In this document: one piece after another, positions 18,593-57,209 of the stretch | Position numbering within the stretch: position 1 is the first letter of the stretch | Layout of the letters: each line of letters starts with the position of its first letter | Assembly (NCBI RefSeq): GCF_001039355.2 | Contig: NW_019775524.1 | Location: forward strand, 1,666,992 to 1,726,991 | Length of the DNA: 60,000 nt | Reading direction: 5' to 3' | Origin: Lingula anatina | Taxonomy: Eukaryota; Brachiopoda; Lingulata; Lingulida; Lingulidae | Notes under the pieces: model-generated | The model's input: the letters and a program-made list of their open reading frames with translations, nothing else | Told to the model about the DNA's origin: nothing | Database searches by the model: none | Made by a program: the position numbers and the translations under genes

Positions 18593-21500
18593 TGCATGAC
18601 AATTTAAACATGATAACACATTATGATAGTAAACCATAATTTTGAGAATTCATTCTTTCTGTTGACATTCTTATACATGTGCATCATTCTTGGTTTCATC
18701 TATAGAGGCTGTTTGGCTGTCCTTTCATGAAAAGTTATCTGTAAAACTTGTGCAGTTATGTAGTGCAATAATTGTGTAAAATGTAGAATAATGAAATATA
18801 GCCTTTTCTTCATTTTCCTTTGGAGTGCGAGTTTTTTGATAATGCAAAAAGAGAGAGCTTCTGCTTTTGAAAAAAAAAAAAACATTCTTAAAAGATTTTT
18901 TTCTGAAACCAATATCTAATATTTATATTTTTATAGGTAGAATTTATACCCTTCTTGTGTTTTAACATGGATTAAGCTGTCATGGATTAAACGATTAAAT
19001 GAAAACTTCAGAGGCTTTTGCTTGGCTAGTGTTTTTTCAAGACTTGCTTAAAAACCATACTTTGAAAACTGTCATTATTAAGATCGTGCTATAAATGGTT
19101 TCACTTAATCTGTACAGTTGAACTTTATTATGGGAGTTTGGTCACTGCGTCATTCACTGAGACTTTAACAGGGAAAGTGACGTACACAATAGCTCATAAT
19201 GCAGTATGTCTGCCAATACACATGCTCTTTCTGTTACAAGATAAGCCCATGTGGTCCAGAATCTCCCCTCCAAGCTTTGAACAACAGAATGTCCAAATTT
19301 GCATATTGCGACTTGTTCATTGTTACAGTTTATGAATGTCGAGAAGCATAAATTAAGGTGACTCTTTTCATCGAAAAACTATCTGCAATTTAAAGCAAAC
19401 TTCAAGGCAAAAATAGACAATAATCTTTATTTTTCACTTTGAAACGATCAAATGACAATGATTTCAATTTCCAAGATTATTTCTTGACAAAACGATAAAA
19501 ATGATAGACAAATGTCAGTTTTTCTTAAAAATAACATTCAAAGGACTGTTCAATATAAAGCAGTTATTTTTCAACAAAAATTTAGTATTTTATATAATAA
19601 AAGAAACCTGTTTTCAGTCTCTAAATAATAGGCACTGAAGTTTTTCACAATCCACTCTCACCAGTCTTGCACAGAGTAAAAAAATCTTCCAGCATATAAA
19701 AGATAATTTTTGATACCATTGAGCCTTAAAAATAAACCTGTTCATTCATTATAAACACTTTAAAATACAACTTCTTAAGCAATGTTGAAAAAATAAAAAT
19801 AACCATAATTTTCATGTATGGTTGCAAAGGATTTCGACGTCGCCCTCCATACACAGAACTAGCTACAAGTGCTGGCAATAGGAATACCATGCACCAAACG
19901 AGCAATGAGGAATCACCCCAGACTAGCTATGAAGCTTAGATGACTCTAGGCAGAAAGCCAATTTACTAAATTTCAATTTGTTTTAAAGTAAAACCAAGTC
20001 TATAGCTAGCTTTCTTAGATCGGGATTCCCGGCTATACCTCATCTAGCAGCTGATGGTACTAAATGATCCTAAATGAAACAAGAAATTAAAACCTTTAGA
20101 TATTTTGTTTTTATCCTGCATCATGTGTAGTTCATCGATGTCAGAAAGTGTGTGACACAACATCTCCAGTCTTTGTCTACTTCTTAGAATTTAACAATAA
20201 AACAAAAAATAATGTTCATATGAAAACCATACATCAGGACATTAGACAACAAAAATATGGCAAACATTTAACCTTTGATTTCAGGAATGTGACTATACAT
20301 TCTTGACTATATTTTTGTGATTTTTTTCCAGATCTGTAGCTTTATAAATACTGAATTCTGTGGGACACATATTTGAAAACTATAAATCTACAAATAAATG
20401 CTAGCTGAACCAGACTATTCAACTTAAACTGAATACTACACTGTTCTGATGACCATTGTGATTGCCTATATTTGTAATTTTATCACATCTTAAAAACTCC
20501 TTATCAATTTTCTGCCACTCCAACAAACAATAAAAATTGGTTTCAAGCATTCAAGTTCTATAAAAATATACAGAAAGTTCTAAATCTTACAGATCTATCC
20601 TCATAACACACAAAATCATACATACATACATCACAGTAAAGGACAACACAAAAGGTTCTGACCTAACTACCTTCAATTAAAACGGGACTACATTAATCGA
20701 GAAAAGAATGTGGCATCAAAACCTAGACTATTGAGATCACAAAGTGCTGCTTACAGTATATACAACATACTAAATTGGCTGAATCCTACAGGAATGTGCA
20801 CTATCAAATAGTTTCTAATAATTCTACACTGATTTATTGTGCTCTGGGTGATATCTATGGACTTTGTATTAAAGGTAATGGAGTACATTTTAACCATACA
20901 TTTGGATTCTTATTTAGAGATTGGATAAACCAAGTGAAACGGGAGCGAATAACTAAAATAGGGGATGAAGTTAAAAAACAAACTGAGCCTGCAAGAAATC
21001 TCACTGAGATTTTTTTTATCACATGTTCCAGCAATGATGGCATGATAAAAAGATAAAAATTGCATTTTACAAAAATGAACAATAACTTCTCTACAGAAAA
21101 GAAGATAACTTAAAGAATTAATTTTTCTTTTTATCGTATATTAATTGAATAGACCCTGTCCCTTAAAAAATCTTTATATCTAATGCTACCTTGTGATGGA
21201 ACCAATCTAGAGTAGCACCGAGTATTAGTTGATTTTTAGAAAGGCGGCTCATCCATATTGACCAACATATCAAAGCTGGGGTAGTGCTAACACTCGCCAA
21301 TTTAGCCAAATGCTAAAACTTATTTGCATTGGCTAAACAAAAAGGGCTTGATTTGACTTGTTTTAGTCAAATTATAACCATTTTGATAACAAATTGACAA
21401 AAAAGAGGTGATTTGGCTAAGTGACAAAAATTGCTAGCGCTACCCCTGCAAAGTCAATGCTGGTCAATATAACTGAGGTAGCCATCAGCAGCACCAGCCA

Positions 21501-21781
21501 AATGGTCAGAACCTAAATATCATTCCAAGCCTCTGACTATGTACATCATAAGCTATGATAACCTCCTGATCCAAATGCTTAGCAAACATCACAGCTGGAT
21601 ATATACATATTTTTTTCTTGGATCTCAGATAATTAGATCAAATGTGCTTATCTTGCAACAAAGCCCCATCTATACATTCAAAAATACACATTTCACAGAC
21701 TTATAAAACAGTTTCCTGTTGGTGGATTTTCAGCTTGTATATCTACTGATAGCAGGCAGAACCTGCTGATGTCATACACTT
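18593..21781. other. Convergent 3' UTRs and spacer of RECQL (+) and MNK (-)
   Basis: The two stop codons face each other 3.2 kb apart with no coding exon between. Plus-strand ATTAAA at 18986 and 18994 may end RECQL. On the minus strand, the complement of tttatt at 19426-19431 gives AATAAA, which would give MNK a 3' UTR of about 2.3 kb. A foldback element lies at 21253-21472. A frame of 93 codons at 20775-21056 has no recognisable content. Confidence 0.5.
21253..21472. mobile_element. Foldback element with about 45-bp imperfect inverted ends
   Basis: Left end: atattgaccaacat, then ggggtagtgcta. The right end mirrors it: tagcgctacccc, then atgctggtcaatat. The inverted arms therefore run about 45 bp with a few mismatches, enclosing an AT-rich core with ttggctaa motifs in both orientations. 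The element lies in the presumed MNK 3' UTR or the spacer next to it. No coding capacity; superfamily not assigned. Confidence 0.6.
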
Positions 21782-47183
<25,402 letters not shown>

Positions 47184-47453
47184 CCGCACCGAAATAGACC
47201 TGTCACAATCTTTCCAGAAGTTTCGAAAACAATTTTTCATAATCATACATTGTGTAAATATTTTTTTAATGAAATAAATGGGATCAAAAGATATCTTAGT
47301 TATCAATGAAACCAATTCACAGATATTTGGTGAAAAATAACATCGAAACTGAAAATGTATCTGGAAACTCCCATAAGGCTTTGCACTCGCAGGTCTCAGA
47401 CACATCCGGTTGCAGTGTGCAGTGGTGAGCCCGTGAAAGAAAATCCGCCGAAA
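47184..47453. promoter_or_regulatory. Divergent promoter region between MNK (-) and CHERP (+)
   Basis: The start codons of MNK (47183, minus) and CHERP (47454, plus) are 270 bp apart head to head. CpG dinucleotides are clustered around both starts (ccgccatccgcaccg; atccgccgaaaatgg). No TATA box is seen, which is usual for housekeeping bidirectional promoters. The role is inferred from geometry and composition. Confidence 0.6.
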
Positions 47454-50400
47454 ATGGATTTACCTAAGCCACCCGAAGGTAAATGCAGATAAGAGAACTA
47501 ACAAACGAAACCACATTGCAGGTTGTGTTAAAGAGATAAATTAATTTAGACTTTTTGTTTTTTTTGTTATCAAGCTTTTTTCCCGGTGAAAACTCCAAAT
47601 GGGACTGTACATGTACAGTAGTAATGAAGCAGCACTGGCTCTGCGGTCATCAGTTATCAGTAACTCACACTTCCACATTCTTACTTTCACATTGCAGTAA
47701 CCAACACTACAAGAACAACTGAACATGGAAATTCATGTCATTAATCACTGTTTGAGGCAAAATAGAAATTAGGACAACATAGATTATCATTATTATAACC
47801 AATGCTCACTGTTACTGTTAGATCTTCTTAATGTTTTGTCCTATAATTTCAATTAGATTTGTAATAATTGAATGGACTTTATTTTGGTGTTGCTGAAAAT
47901 TATTGAAGCTGTAACAGAAAAATGTTTCATTGCCTTATTTAAATTGTAATTTTATAATATGTACATATTATATTTCCAGATCAAGACCTGAAAAATATCA
48001 TAGACAAGCTTGCACAGTTTGTTGCAAGAAATGGACCAGAATTTGAAAATATGACAAAAAATAAACAAAAGGACAATCCAAAGTTCTCCTTTCTCTTTGG
48101 GGGAGAATTATTTAACTACTATCAATACAGGGTTACATCGGAGCAAGCAAGTGAGTTTAAAGGAAACTTGGAAATAATATGATTATTACAGCGTACCTTA
48201 TGCATGTACATCATTTCAGTGCATAATACACATTGTTCAGATAGTGCTGTTATGGTACATGAATGGGAAACTTTGATTTGTGCAGTATTTCCAAACATGT
48301 ACTTATTTCAATGTTGTTATCATTTTCTCAGGAATTTGGCAGACACATCTCTGTGTGTAGTGAGAAAATTTTACAGTCTTTTATTTTTTCCATTCAGTCA
48401 TCAATCAACAAAAGCAGAAACTTGCCCAACAACAACAACAACAGCAGCAGCAACAACAGATGATAGTGCCACCACTGGTGTCTCTGCCAGTTGTCCCGCC
48501 TCCTGTCATTCCACCAGGACCATGGCAACAACAGGCACCGCCCCTTTCACAGCCTGGCCAACCATCACCACAGATACAGCAGCTGATGCAGCAAATACAG
48601 CAACAGCAGCAGCATGTTCAAGAACAAATCAAACAGAGTGAACAAAACCTGGCTGCCCAGTACCAGAGTCTTATACAACAGCAACAGGTTGGTTATGGAC
48701 AGGAAAGAAGAATATGTCCATTGAAAAGTTAATATTGAAGAGATGGTAGTCTGTTCTATTTATCCTGAAAACTGGATATTTGAGTGTTGTATTTTTAAAG
48801 TTCTCCAAACCCCACATATAGTGCTGTGCTTCTTCAGTGCTTGCATTTTGAGAATTTTTGTAAACGATCTTTCATCTATGATATTGGATCTTCTGTGTAG
48901 ATTGATCAATAGTTGATAGAATGTTGACGCACTGAGAGATAATTCCTGCAGTAATTTGAAATGTTATTGTATCTTGAACATTGCAGTTACAGGTCATCAC
49001 AGTTCATCGCAACTACAATACGATACAAACACGAAGAACTCTAATTTATATCAGATTTTTAAATTGGTTAACTTGTGTTGTATTTCCAGATGCAGATAGA
49101 GGACGCTATCCAGCAGTCTCGTGATGAGACGCTCCTCCAGTTGAGCCGCGAGTGTGATATCAGACTGGAGGACCTGGACAAGATTGTCACCCCTGTCATT
49201 GAATCCTGTACAAAGGATGCTATATCTGTGAGTAGGCTTCCAGATACCAACCTCAGCAGTAACAATGTATTATCAAATAACCTAATTTCTCTACTTAGTA
49301 ATATCTAGTTATCTTTTCTCCTGTAATCGTGACATAAAATAAATTGCATTTTACATATAGTTTTGTAGCTTTCTTCTCTTTAACTACAGATTAAAATGTA
49401 TATTATAGCAGGTCTAGTATGTCCATGCTTAAAACATCAATATTGCAGAGGGAGATGATTTGATTTGTGTCTTTATGGGAATGTTTTATAGAAATTGGTT
49501 TTTAATTTTGCAGGCTGGGAAAAATTGGATTTTTGTCCACAACACTTCAAAAGCACATGCAGACCTTATATCATTATACTTATTGAAGAGGTAACTGTTG
49601 GAAGTCACAAATTACAAAAGAAAATTTAGAACAAAAATAGATGTTTGTCATTGTTAGACTCAATAAATGACCACCCCAGTTTTATGCAATTATGCTCTTA
49701 GGTTCTGACATTTAGATAGTTATGACAGAGGTAATATTTTTTAAATGAAAGATATTGAGAATGAGAATGCCATCAAAATGTTGAGTGGAATATTAACCCG
49801 ATGTCAATAAAATATTTTGAAAAATGTCCTGTTAAGGTTGTCAACACATTTGTTTGATTTTAGGATAACAGACAAGAATGCCACATTTGAGTGCCGCTTG
49901 TACCTTATTTATTTGATTAATGATGTGCTGCACCATTGGTAGGTTATTTTAGTTTTTAAGTAGAACATTAAAAGATTTATCAATTGGCAGTACATATTGT
50001 TTTTCAACTTTGTGTCTAGTTTTTCTAATAACCAGTTGTAAAATAAGAGTTCTATAAGTGATGCTCAGTATCACAAATTAAAGAAGCAATTATAAAATCA
50101 CTGCAAACTATATTTTTATTTATCATACCCTTAGTAAACATGGAAATATTAACAGTGTTTTATATCTTTGACTTAGTGCTCGAAAAAATGCTGAAGAGTT
50201 AAAGAAATCCATTGAATCAGTTGTAACCCCCATATTCTGTGCTGCACACAATGGAATAGATAGTGAGAAACAGCAGAAATTAACTAAGGTGAGACAGTGG
50301 GGTATTTATGATATTTATTTCCTGATAAAAGTTTTTAAAAGATAATTTGTAAACAATATAATGTCCAAATTATATGATCAAAATTGCAAGCAAGACTTCA

Positions 50401-53400
50401 CCTTTACTTTGTATTTTGCCAGAAGCTGGCAAGTTTTGCTGTGACTGGATAAAAGAAACTGGATACTTTGCCATAATATTATAAGTATATATATTTTTTT
50501 CAGTTACTCACAATTTGGGAAAATCAAAAATATTTTGATCCAGCCATTATGGAGGTAAGATGAATGATAGATTTTGCTTTTGTTGCTGTGTATTTTATCA
50601 TACACAAAATTAATTGTTTCTTGATATTGTATTGCATATTAGTCTAAAATAGAGGTGCATGATATAGGGCTTTCTTCACATTTATCAACAATTCTTTCAC
50701 TTATCATTACAGTAGTGTGTGTTTTCTTTTTGAATAAGTGTAACAGTTACATATCTAGTCACATTATTTAGTTAAACCTAGTTCTATCACATGCTTTTAT
50801 TAATGATCTTGGAGCTTTAGATACTAATGTTTGTTGCCGTTTTCTTTTTTTCATTTCTAGCCACTAAAGGTGAGCTAAACATGGGTATATTATTTATTTT
50901 ATCTTTCCGTTAGTAGTAGTAGTAGTAGCATCTGCATTAGTGCATTCTAATTGTAATTTAATTTTGCATATTACTGTCTGTAATGAAAAATGACAAAAAA
51001 CCATATGAAGTAATTATGAAACTATGGACTTTAGAATCATGGTTTTGTTTTACTTTGTTGTAGAATGATTTACACAGACTTAACCTTTCAGTCATTGATT
51101 ATTATCATGTTGATTTTACTAATATCAGCTATCGAAGTGTTGCATTTTTCTCCCTACCACTTTGTAAAACCAAGTCTTGAATTGATGATGTGAACTGTTA
51201 CATGATAAAAAACATATTTCAAGAAAAAATGGCAAAAATAAATTAACCTTTATTCATAATAATTGGGCTATATTTGATGTTGTTCTTACCAATTATGTTC
51301 TAGTTATCATTTCTATAGTTAAAGTTTACTGTCCTTTAGGAATAAATGGGGGCATTTGTTGACTATGCATGCTAAGTATCGTCCAATTTTGACATAGAGG
51401 GTAATTTTTTTCAGTGATTGAAATGTAATTTTTCCTTATTTTAGCAATTGACAGACCCAGCATCAGCAATGTCATCATATCAGGTAAGGGAACTCTCAGA
51501 AGTGATCAACTTCTCCGGAACAACTGAAGTAAAAGTCCACAACTGCTGTATTTGCTATTTGTTACATAGAAAGCATTAAGGGATTTTACCACAGGGAAGT
51601 TTTAAGGTCATTGTCTTGTAATCTTGTAAAAAGTGATGTGAAAAGTTGATCACCAAATAGAGATTCTGAGCTTTTAAGTGATGAATACATTTTTGTGGTG
51701 AAGTAGCTGTCTTAGGGGGTAAAATGTTCCCAAATTAGATGCCATGACCTCTTTTCAGGCCAGTCTTATCAAAGACCACTCGGATGTTGTCAGCCAGATC
51801 ACCTCGGCCATCCAGTCCCAGTATGCCTCCCTACAGAAACAACATCAGGACTTTGTGAACCATCTCAACAGCCAGCTCCAACAACAACAGCAGCAGCTAG
51901 AGCAGCAAAAACAACAGTTGTTACAGCAGTCTCAGCAGCAGCAGCATCAGCAACCACCACCGGCAGGTAGGCTGGGTTACGCAGGGGATTTCAGAATAAA
52001 AAAGGACGGAATGATTGAATGATTTGAAAAAAAGCAGGGTTTGATGCTTCATATTAACCAGATTGTAGTTAGATTTTAGATGTAAATCTAGAAATGGGTT
52101 TAGAGTTTCAAGTTACACGTTTGTTATGTGAATTATATCAGCGTATAACGAATAATTAAATGATAAGCTTAATATTGCTGTTGCTTTTCAAAAACAGAGA
52201 GTTTACCAGATTGCTGTTGGGTTTGATAGATATGAAGAAAACGCGTTAAAGTATGAAGTTAAATTTGTGTATTTTACCATTCTTCAAATAAAAAGAAAGG
52301 TGTTATAACTGTTTTGTTTTCCCCAGGTTTACCACCTGCCCCAAGCTTACCACCAGCTTCAGCAGCAGGGGTAAGTGGTGTGCTTGTCATATCTGCCAGA
52401 AATTACAGAGAATGATCTTTTAAGAATGGATGAAATATTACCTCAAGTGTATTTGTAATTTTTATTGCATTTGTACTGAAAAAAGTAGAGGCACACATAG
52501 CATTAAAATATCAATAGAAATGAGAAGCATGTACAGCATGTAACCAGTTTACTTCATCATTTCAGGGTCCCATTCCAGGAGGGCAAGGTTTCCCTCCGCC
52601 CACCTTTGATCCTTCTCAGCCACCCCCTGTATTTTCCCAGCCACCCCCAGGGTTTCCCCCTGCTACAGCTGCTGGCCCGGCCCCAGGACTTCCCCCAGGT
52701 ACGGCTGCTAGAATACATAATCTCTTGGCAATAATGTGTTGTATGTGTGATGTGAACAGAATTTTTAAAGTTGTGAACTTAATGTTTTTGTAGTCAGTAA
52801 CCTTCTTTTCAACATTTTAATCAACATTTGCATATATTTGCATATATTTACATATATTTTCCAGTTGACTTCAGTCAGGCCCCACCCCCACCTTTACCCC
52901 TCCCCCCTGGGGCTCTCCCAGACCTGAGCAGGCCACCCCCAGGTTTCCCAGGTCTACAGCCGCCCCTGTCACAGCCTCCCCCAGTGATTACAGATGCTGA
53001 TCTGATGCCAACCATGCCTTACTTTGATCTGCCAGCTGGCCTCATGGCACCACTGGTGAAGGTAGATAATTCCCCTGCAAAAACTTGTCTTATTTAACAT
53101 TCACTTAAAATTCTCAATCGGTTCTAAAACATTTCGTATATTTTTTACAGTTCTAATGTTCTGTAATGAATGTAATGGTTCGAGAAGTGTTTTTGGGAAG
53201 TCGTTCAGAATGTCCTAAAAGATCAAGAACATTTTTCATTAAAAAAGAAAAACATGATCTAGGACAGATTGAGAACCGTAAGTGATCGTTAAATAAGACA
53301 AATTTTTGCAGGGGTTCATTCACATTTGTTTTAATTATTGTTGTCAGTCAGAGAGACTTACACAGCTCTAACTTAAACAACTCTAATTTCAGTAACGTTT

Positions 53401-54970
53401 TCACTGTTATACCACCAAATGCCATATAATAGCATTTTAAGGAGGATTTTCATCATTTTAGCTGGAGGACTGTGACTACAGACCACTTGATCCCAAAAAT
53501 ATCCGTCTGCCTCCACCCATGCCCCCTACAGACAGGCTCCTGGCGGCCGTGGAGGCCTTTTATTCTCCACCCACACATGAAAATCCAAGGGATAGGTGAG
53601 ATGAATTTGCTTTACAGAAAAATTCTACTATAGATGCTGTTTACAAAAAATTCTGAATTAAAATAAAGTGAAATTTTGTTCATTTTTATTCTTAAAGTTT
53701 ATTTCTTGAAGAATTTAATCATAGACAGTTTGATGAATATTTTTATTTCAGTGAAGGATGGGAAAAGCTTGGACTTTTAGAATTTTTCAAAGCCAAGCAG
53801 CAAGCTAAAAAGATGAGGCAAAAAGGAAAAAGAAAAAGATCAAGATCTCGATCCAGATCCAGATCAAGATCAAGGTCACCACAATCAAGGTCACGATCAA
53901 GAAGCAGGTCAAGGAGCAGATCAAGGTCAGCCTCGCCCAGAAGAAGGAGAAAGCCCAGGTATGCTCCTTTTCGGGAATACTTATGCAAATGGTCAATGTA
54001 TCTAACTATCATTGGCTAACTGTACAGAGAATTCTAGTAGATCAGGGAGTTTTCTTTTGATATCTGCAGTTGTGTTACAGAAGTAATACTGCAGAAGAAT
54101 ATTTAGAGAATTATACATCTGCAGTAAAGATACTTCCTTCAAGAACCAAAACATTCATCTCATAAAGTTTAATAGTTTGAATATAATCCTACTATTCTTT
54201 TTTAATCTTATTGTTTTTTAATTTTCTAACAGCAGGAGCCCAGAACCAACAGGGTCTCCATTGCCCTATCAGAGGTCTTCCAGGTCAAAGTCAAAGTCAA
54301 GGTCCAGATCTAGGTCAAGGTCACCTTATCAGAAGAAATCCAGGTCACGATCTCCATCACCAGTAAGAAAAAGAAAGTCAAAGTCAAGGAGTCGTTCACC
54401 CGAATTCATTTAGTAAGTGCTATTGTGAATAATATATATATATTTTTTGCTTAATTGTAATTTCATGTTGAGTTTCCTTTAGTGCTACATATTCAAGTGA
54501 TAGATAGTTGTAACAGATATTTTTCTGATGTTTTTGTGTGTTACTGTATAAAAAGTTACATGAATAGAACAAGTAAATATCCATATGTTTAATTTGTGTT
54601 CCAGTACTGAGCCTTTCTATACCTCCAATCAGAAGCTGGGAGAAGAAAACAAGGGACACATGCTGTTAAAGAAAATGGGTAAGCAACAAACTCAATTTAT
54701 TTAAAGTGTCTGTTATTTTATTTTAAAGTGCCACTCTCTTTTCTTGTGCAGTATTTCTCTTTCTAAATCCAAATCTGTGTTTCAGGTTGGGGAGGGGCGG
54801 GGCTGGGGGCCTCAGAGCAGGGCAGGGTGGACCCTATTGATGCTGGGGAGGCCAGAGCTAAGGTAGACATGTACAAAGGCATAGGCATGAACATGCAGGA
54901 TCCATTTGAACAGTTCAGGAAGAACAAGAGCCAAGGATTCATACAGAGAATGAAGGCCAGGGATACCTAA
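47454..54970 (+). CDS. CHERP: CHERP-like SURP, CID and G-patch splicing factor, 19 coding exons
   Basis: CHERP associates with the U2 snRNP/spliceosome and influences splicing (originally described in ER calcium handling). Exons: 47454-47478, 47980-48150, 48398-48687, 49090-49227, 49514-49590, 49864-49938, 50177-50288, 50504-50554, 50861-50869, 51445-51483, 51759-51966, 52327-52370, 52566-52698, 52865-53061, 53462-53595, 53752-53958, 54233-54412, 54605-54678, 54786-54970; 2349 nt, 782 aa, all phases match. Residues 14-60 are a SURP module (FVARNGPEFE, NPKFSFL). A Gln-rich stretch follows, then a CID domain (about 163-330: LYLIYLINDVLHH), Gln- and Pro-rich linkers, the conserved PYFDLPAGLMAPLVK and RLLAAVEAFYSPP blocks, an RS region in exons 16-17, and a G-patch (about 707-740: LGEENKGHMLLKKMGWGG). 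Human CHERP is about 916 residues; the Pro-rich linker is shorter here. The stop (54968-54970) is followed by a donor, so an intron splits the 3' UTR. Confidence 0.95.
50861..50869 (+). CDS. CHERP: 9-nt microexon of CHERP
   Basis: The codons CCA CTA AAG (Pro-Leu-Lys) lie between ttctttttttcatttctag and gtgagc. Joining the exons either side through them gives IMEPLKQLTD, which matches the spacing of the human protein (IIQQLQSPA) at this place. Phase is 0 on both sides, so it could also be skipped without breaking the frame. Confidence 0.8.
53072..53314. mobile_element. MITE family A, copy 3 (243 bp, CHERP intron)
   Basis: The ends cccctgcaaaaacttgtctt and aagacaaatttttgcagggg are nearly perfect inverted repeats continuing about 50 bp (ttctcaatcggttct against agattgagaaccg). 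The core tttttgggaagtcgttcaga matches copy 1 in the same direction. It starts only 10 bp after the CHERP exon-14 donor (gt at 53062). Confidence 0.92.
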
Positions 54971-56140
54971 GGTGAGAGAAGATATTGTCAATTTGTTGTT
55001 GGATTATGGGGAAAAGAGTTTACTCAGACCATTTAATTATAACTTATTTAATTTTACTAGTTTTTTTTTTTTTTTTTTTTTTTTGTGAATGTATTGAGGA
55101 AAAGTTCGTATTTGTGATAAACATTTTGTGAGTAATGAAATTGCATTAATGTGAAGTGTTTAAGAATTAAACCTTGACTTTATTTTATGATATTCTCAAA
55201 CTTAAGTCTCCACTATCCAGAATGTCTCATATTTGATATTCTATCACTGATTTTGTTTTCCAATTTCAGAAAAATTTGCTTCAAATAGGACAGCGTTGAT
55301 GGCAAGGAATTCAAGATTTTAACATAAAAAAGCTCATGATACATCTTTCCAAGACTGCTCCATTGTTAAAAACGGACAACTTCATGACCATGTCCAAGTA
55401 AAAAACATTTGAAAGACTTCAGTGGTCAGCTTCTTAATATACAGCTTATAAATAACTTTGTGCAAAAATATCTGCATGACCATGTACATATTGTTTAAAT
55501 TTGTATAAAATAAATCATTCCAAATATGTAGTATGTATTTGTTCATGGATAAGAGATGCCCAGCATGATACATGCTTTGGTTACTTACAAAAAAATACTT
55601 GCTGAATTTTTAAGGTTATTGTCCATTTCCACGAAAATTTTAGCTTGCATTTATCATTTTGGGGAATAAAAAGAAACCCTGTACTTTAGTTTTTTTTTTC
55701 AGTTATACTTTTTGAAACTATGGTAGAATTTGCGGGGGTTTTAGTGGCAATAATTTGACCTGCCCACTCACCTATGCATCTTCAAAAAAAAAAAAAAAAG
55801 AGGTCTTTACTATCTGGAACTTTCCTGCCAGATCAAATCTTCCTTGAAAAAAAGAAAGCAATTTTCTCCTGTTCACAAATCATCTTTTGACCCCTCCTTG
55901 TGACTTGTCACTTTGGCCACAAAGGTTTCCTCTACGTTTCAGAATGAAATATGAACATCAGTTTTTAATATGATGGTTTTTATGTTTTTTGAGGCATGAA
56001 TTGGGGAAAGATAAGTAGTTTTGCAAGACGTAGACACAGAAAATGTGGATAGTGTGTTTTTAACGGGTAAGGAAGTAAACGGTCTAGACCAGCTATATTA
56101 ATGGACAGGAATCAAACTGAATACCCTTATACAAAATGAA
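54971..56140 (+). other. CHERP 3' UTR (spliced) and polyadenylation region
   Basis: A donor directly after the stop (g|gtgaga) and an acceptor near 55270 (ccaatttcag) define a 3' UTR intron containing a 26-base T run at about 55060-55085. The terminal exon has AATAAA at 55509-55514 and a second at 55664. The minus-strand complement of tttatt near 56144 could be the end of the leftward gene from the right side. Confidence 0.5.
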
Positions 56141-57209
56141 TTTTATTATACAATACTATTACACATAACTCACCACTTAAAACCAGTATCACAAGATACA
56201 ATTAACATAAAATAATCTGGACTATGTAAGTACACGTTATTCTTTATGAAGAGCAATCAAATGATCACAAATTTGAGAAAGATCCTGAAATTCTTAATGT
56301 CTACTTATGTGCGATTTAAATTAATGGTTAGTTATAAAAAAACAAAAGTAATAAATTAAATAACAATTTTAACTACAAAAAGTAAATGGACTGCATTAGA
56401 AAGATCCTGACATTATATTAATTTGTCTAATAATTAAACATATTTCGAGAACATTCTGTTTGCCTCTAGAAAAATTAGCCAGCTCAGTTCCTTCCTTTGC
56501 AATAACAACAATACAAATGAAATTGAAGATGTTATATCATTTGCTAAAATGACATAAATACAAAACTAAGTAATTTGTATATCATCATATAATGGTAAAT
56601 TAGACAGCAAAGCTGGCAAATATACAGACACTACACAAAAACATTAACTGCAGCTATGCCAATCTCCGATTTTCAAGCATTACCAGCATTTTTATCAGAC
56701 AACACCTAAATGAAATGATGATAATGGAGTCAAGTCCAAACAATGCAGGTGTGCATGCAAAATACGACAAAAATTGAGATAATTTTTTGCAGAAATAATC
56801 CAAAAAGGGCTATTTTTAGGTGTTTTTATCAAGAAAAACCCTTTATGATTTTGAAGTGAAACAAAGTTACGGTTTGCGAATCTTTAAAGTAATAAGGTTT
56901 GACAGTTTTGAATGGCGACAAAGAGGACAAGCAGATAATCAGAATGTATAGACAGACAGTGGAAGAGTCTGTATATAAAAATACTAGTAAGTAATTTTAT
57001 TGAGCTTCATGTCATGTTCACTTGCCATATTAACAGAAAGCAATATTCAACAGATTTGATTAGTTCTTTTTATAAAAAAATCATTAAGTTTAATTTATGT
57101 CAATCAAAATCAACAAAACAAAAAATGCAAATAGTTATCAAAAGAGAAAGCACAAAAAGATGCTTCCCTCTGCTAATTGATCTCAAGAATAGCAAGACTC
57201 TAAAAGCAA
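56141..57209. other. Non-coding spacer or 3' UTR
   Basis: AT-rich sequence without recognisable exons on either strand. It may belong to a long 3' UTR of the minus-strand gene whose candidate last exon is at 57210-57292. A 68-codon plus-strand frame at 57014-57220 has no recognisable content. Confidence 0.4.

Noticed and set aside
48204-48641. 145-codon Thr/Ala-rich plus-strand frame
   Set aside because: It is the shifted reading of the CAG/CAA-rich CHERP exon 48398-48687; only the frame giving poly-Gln joins neighbouring exons.
53743-54012. Minus-strand frame rich in Leu-Asp repeats
   Set aside because: It is the reverse complement of the CHERP RS-repeat exon (aga tca units read backwards).
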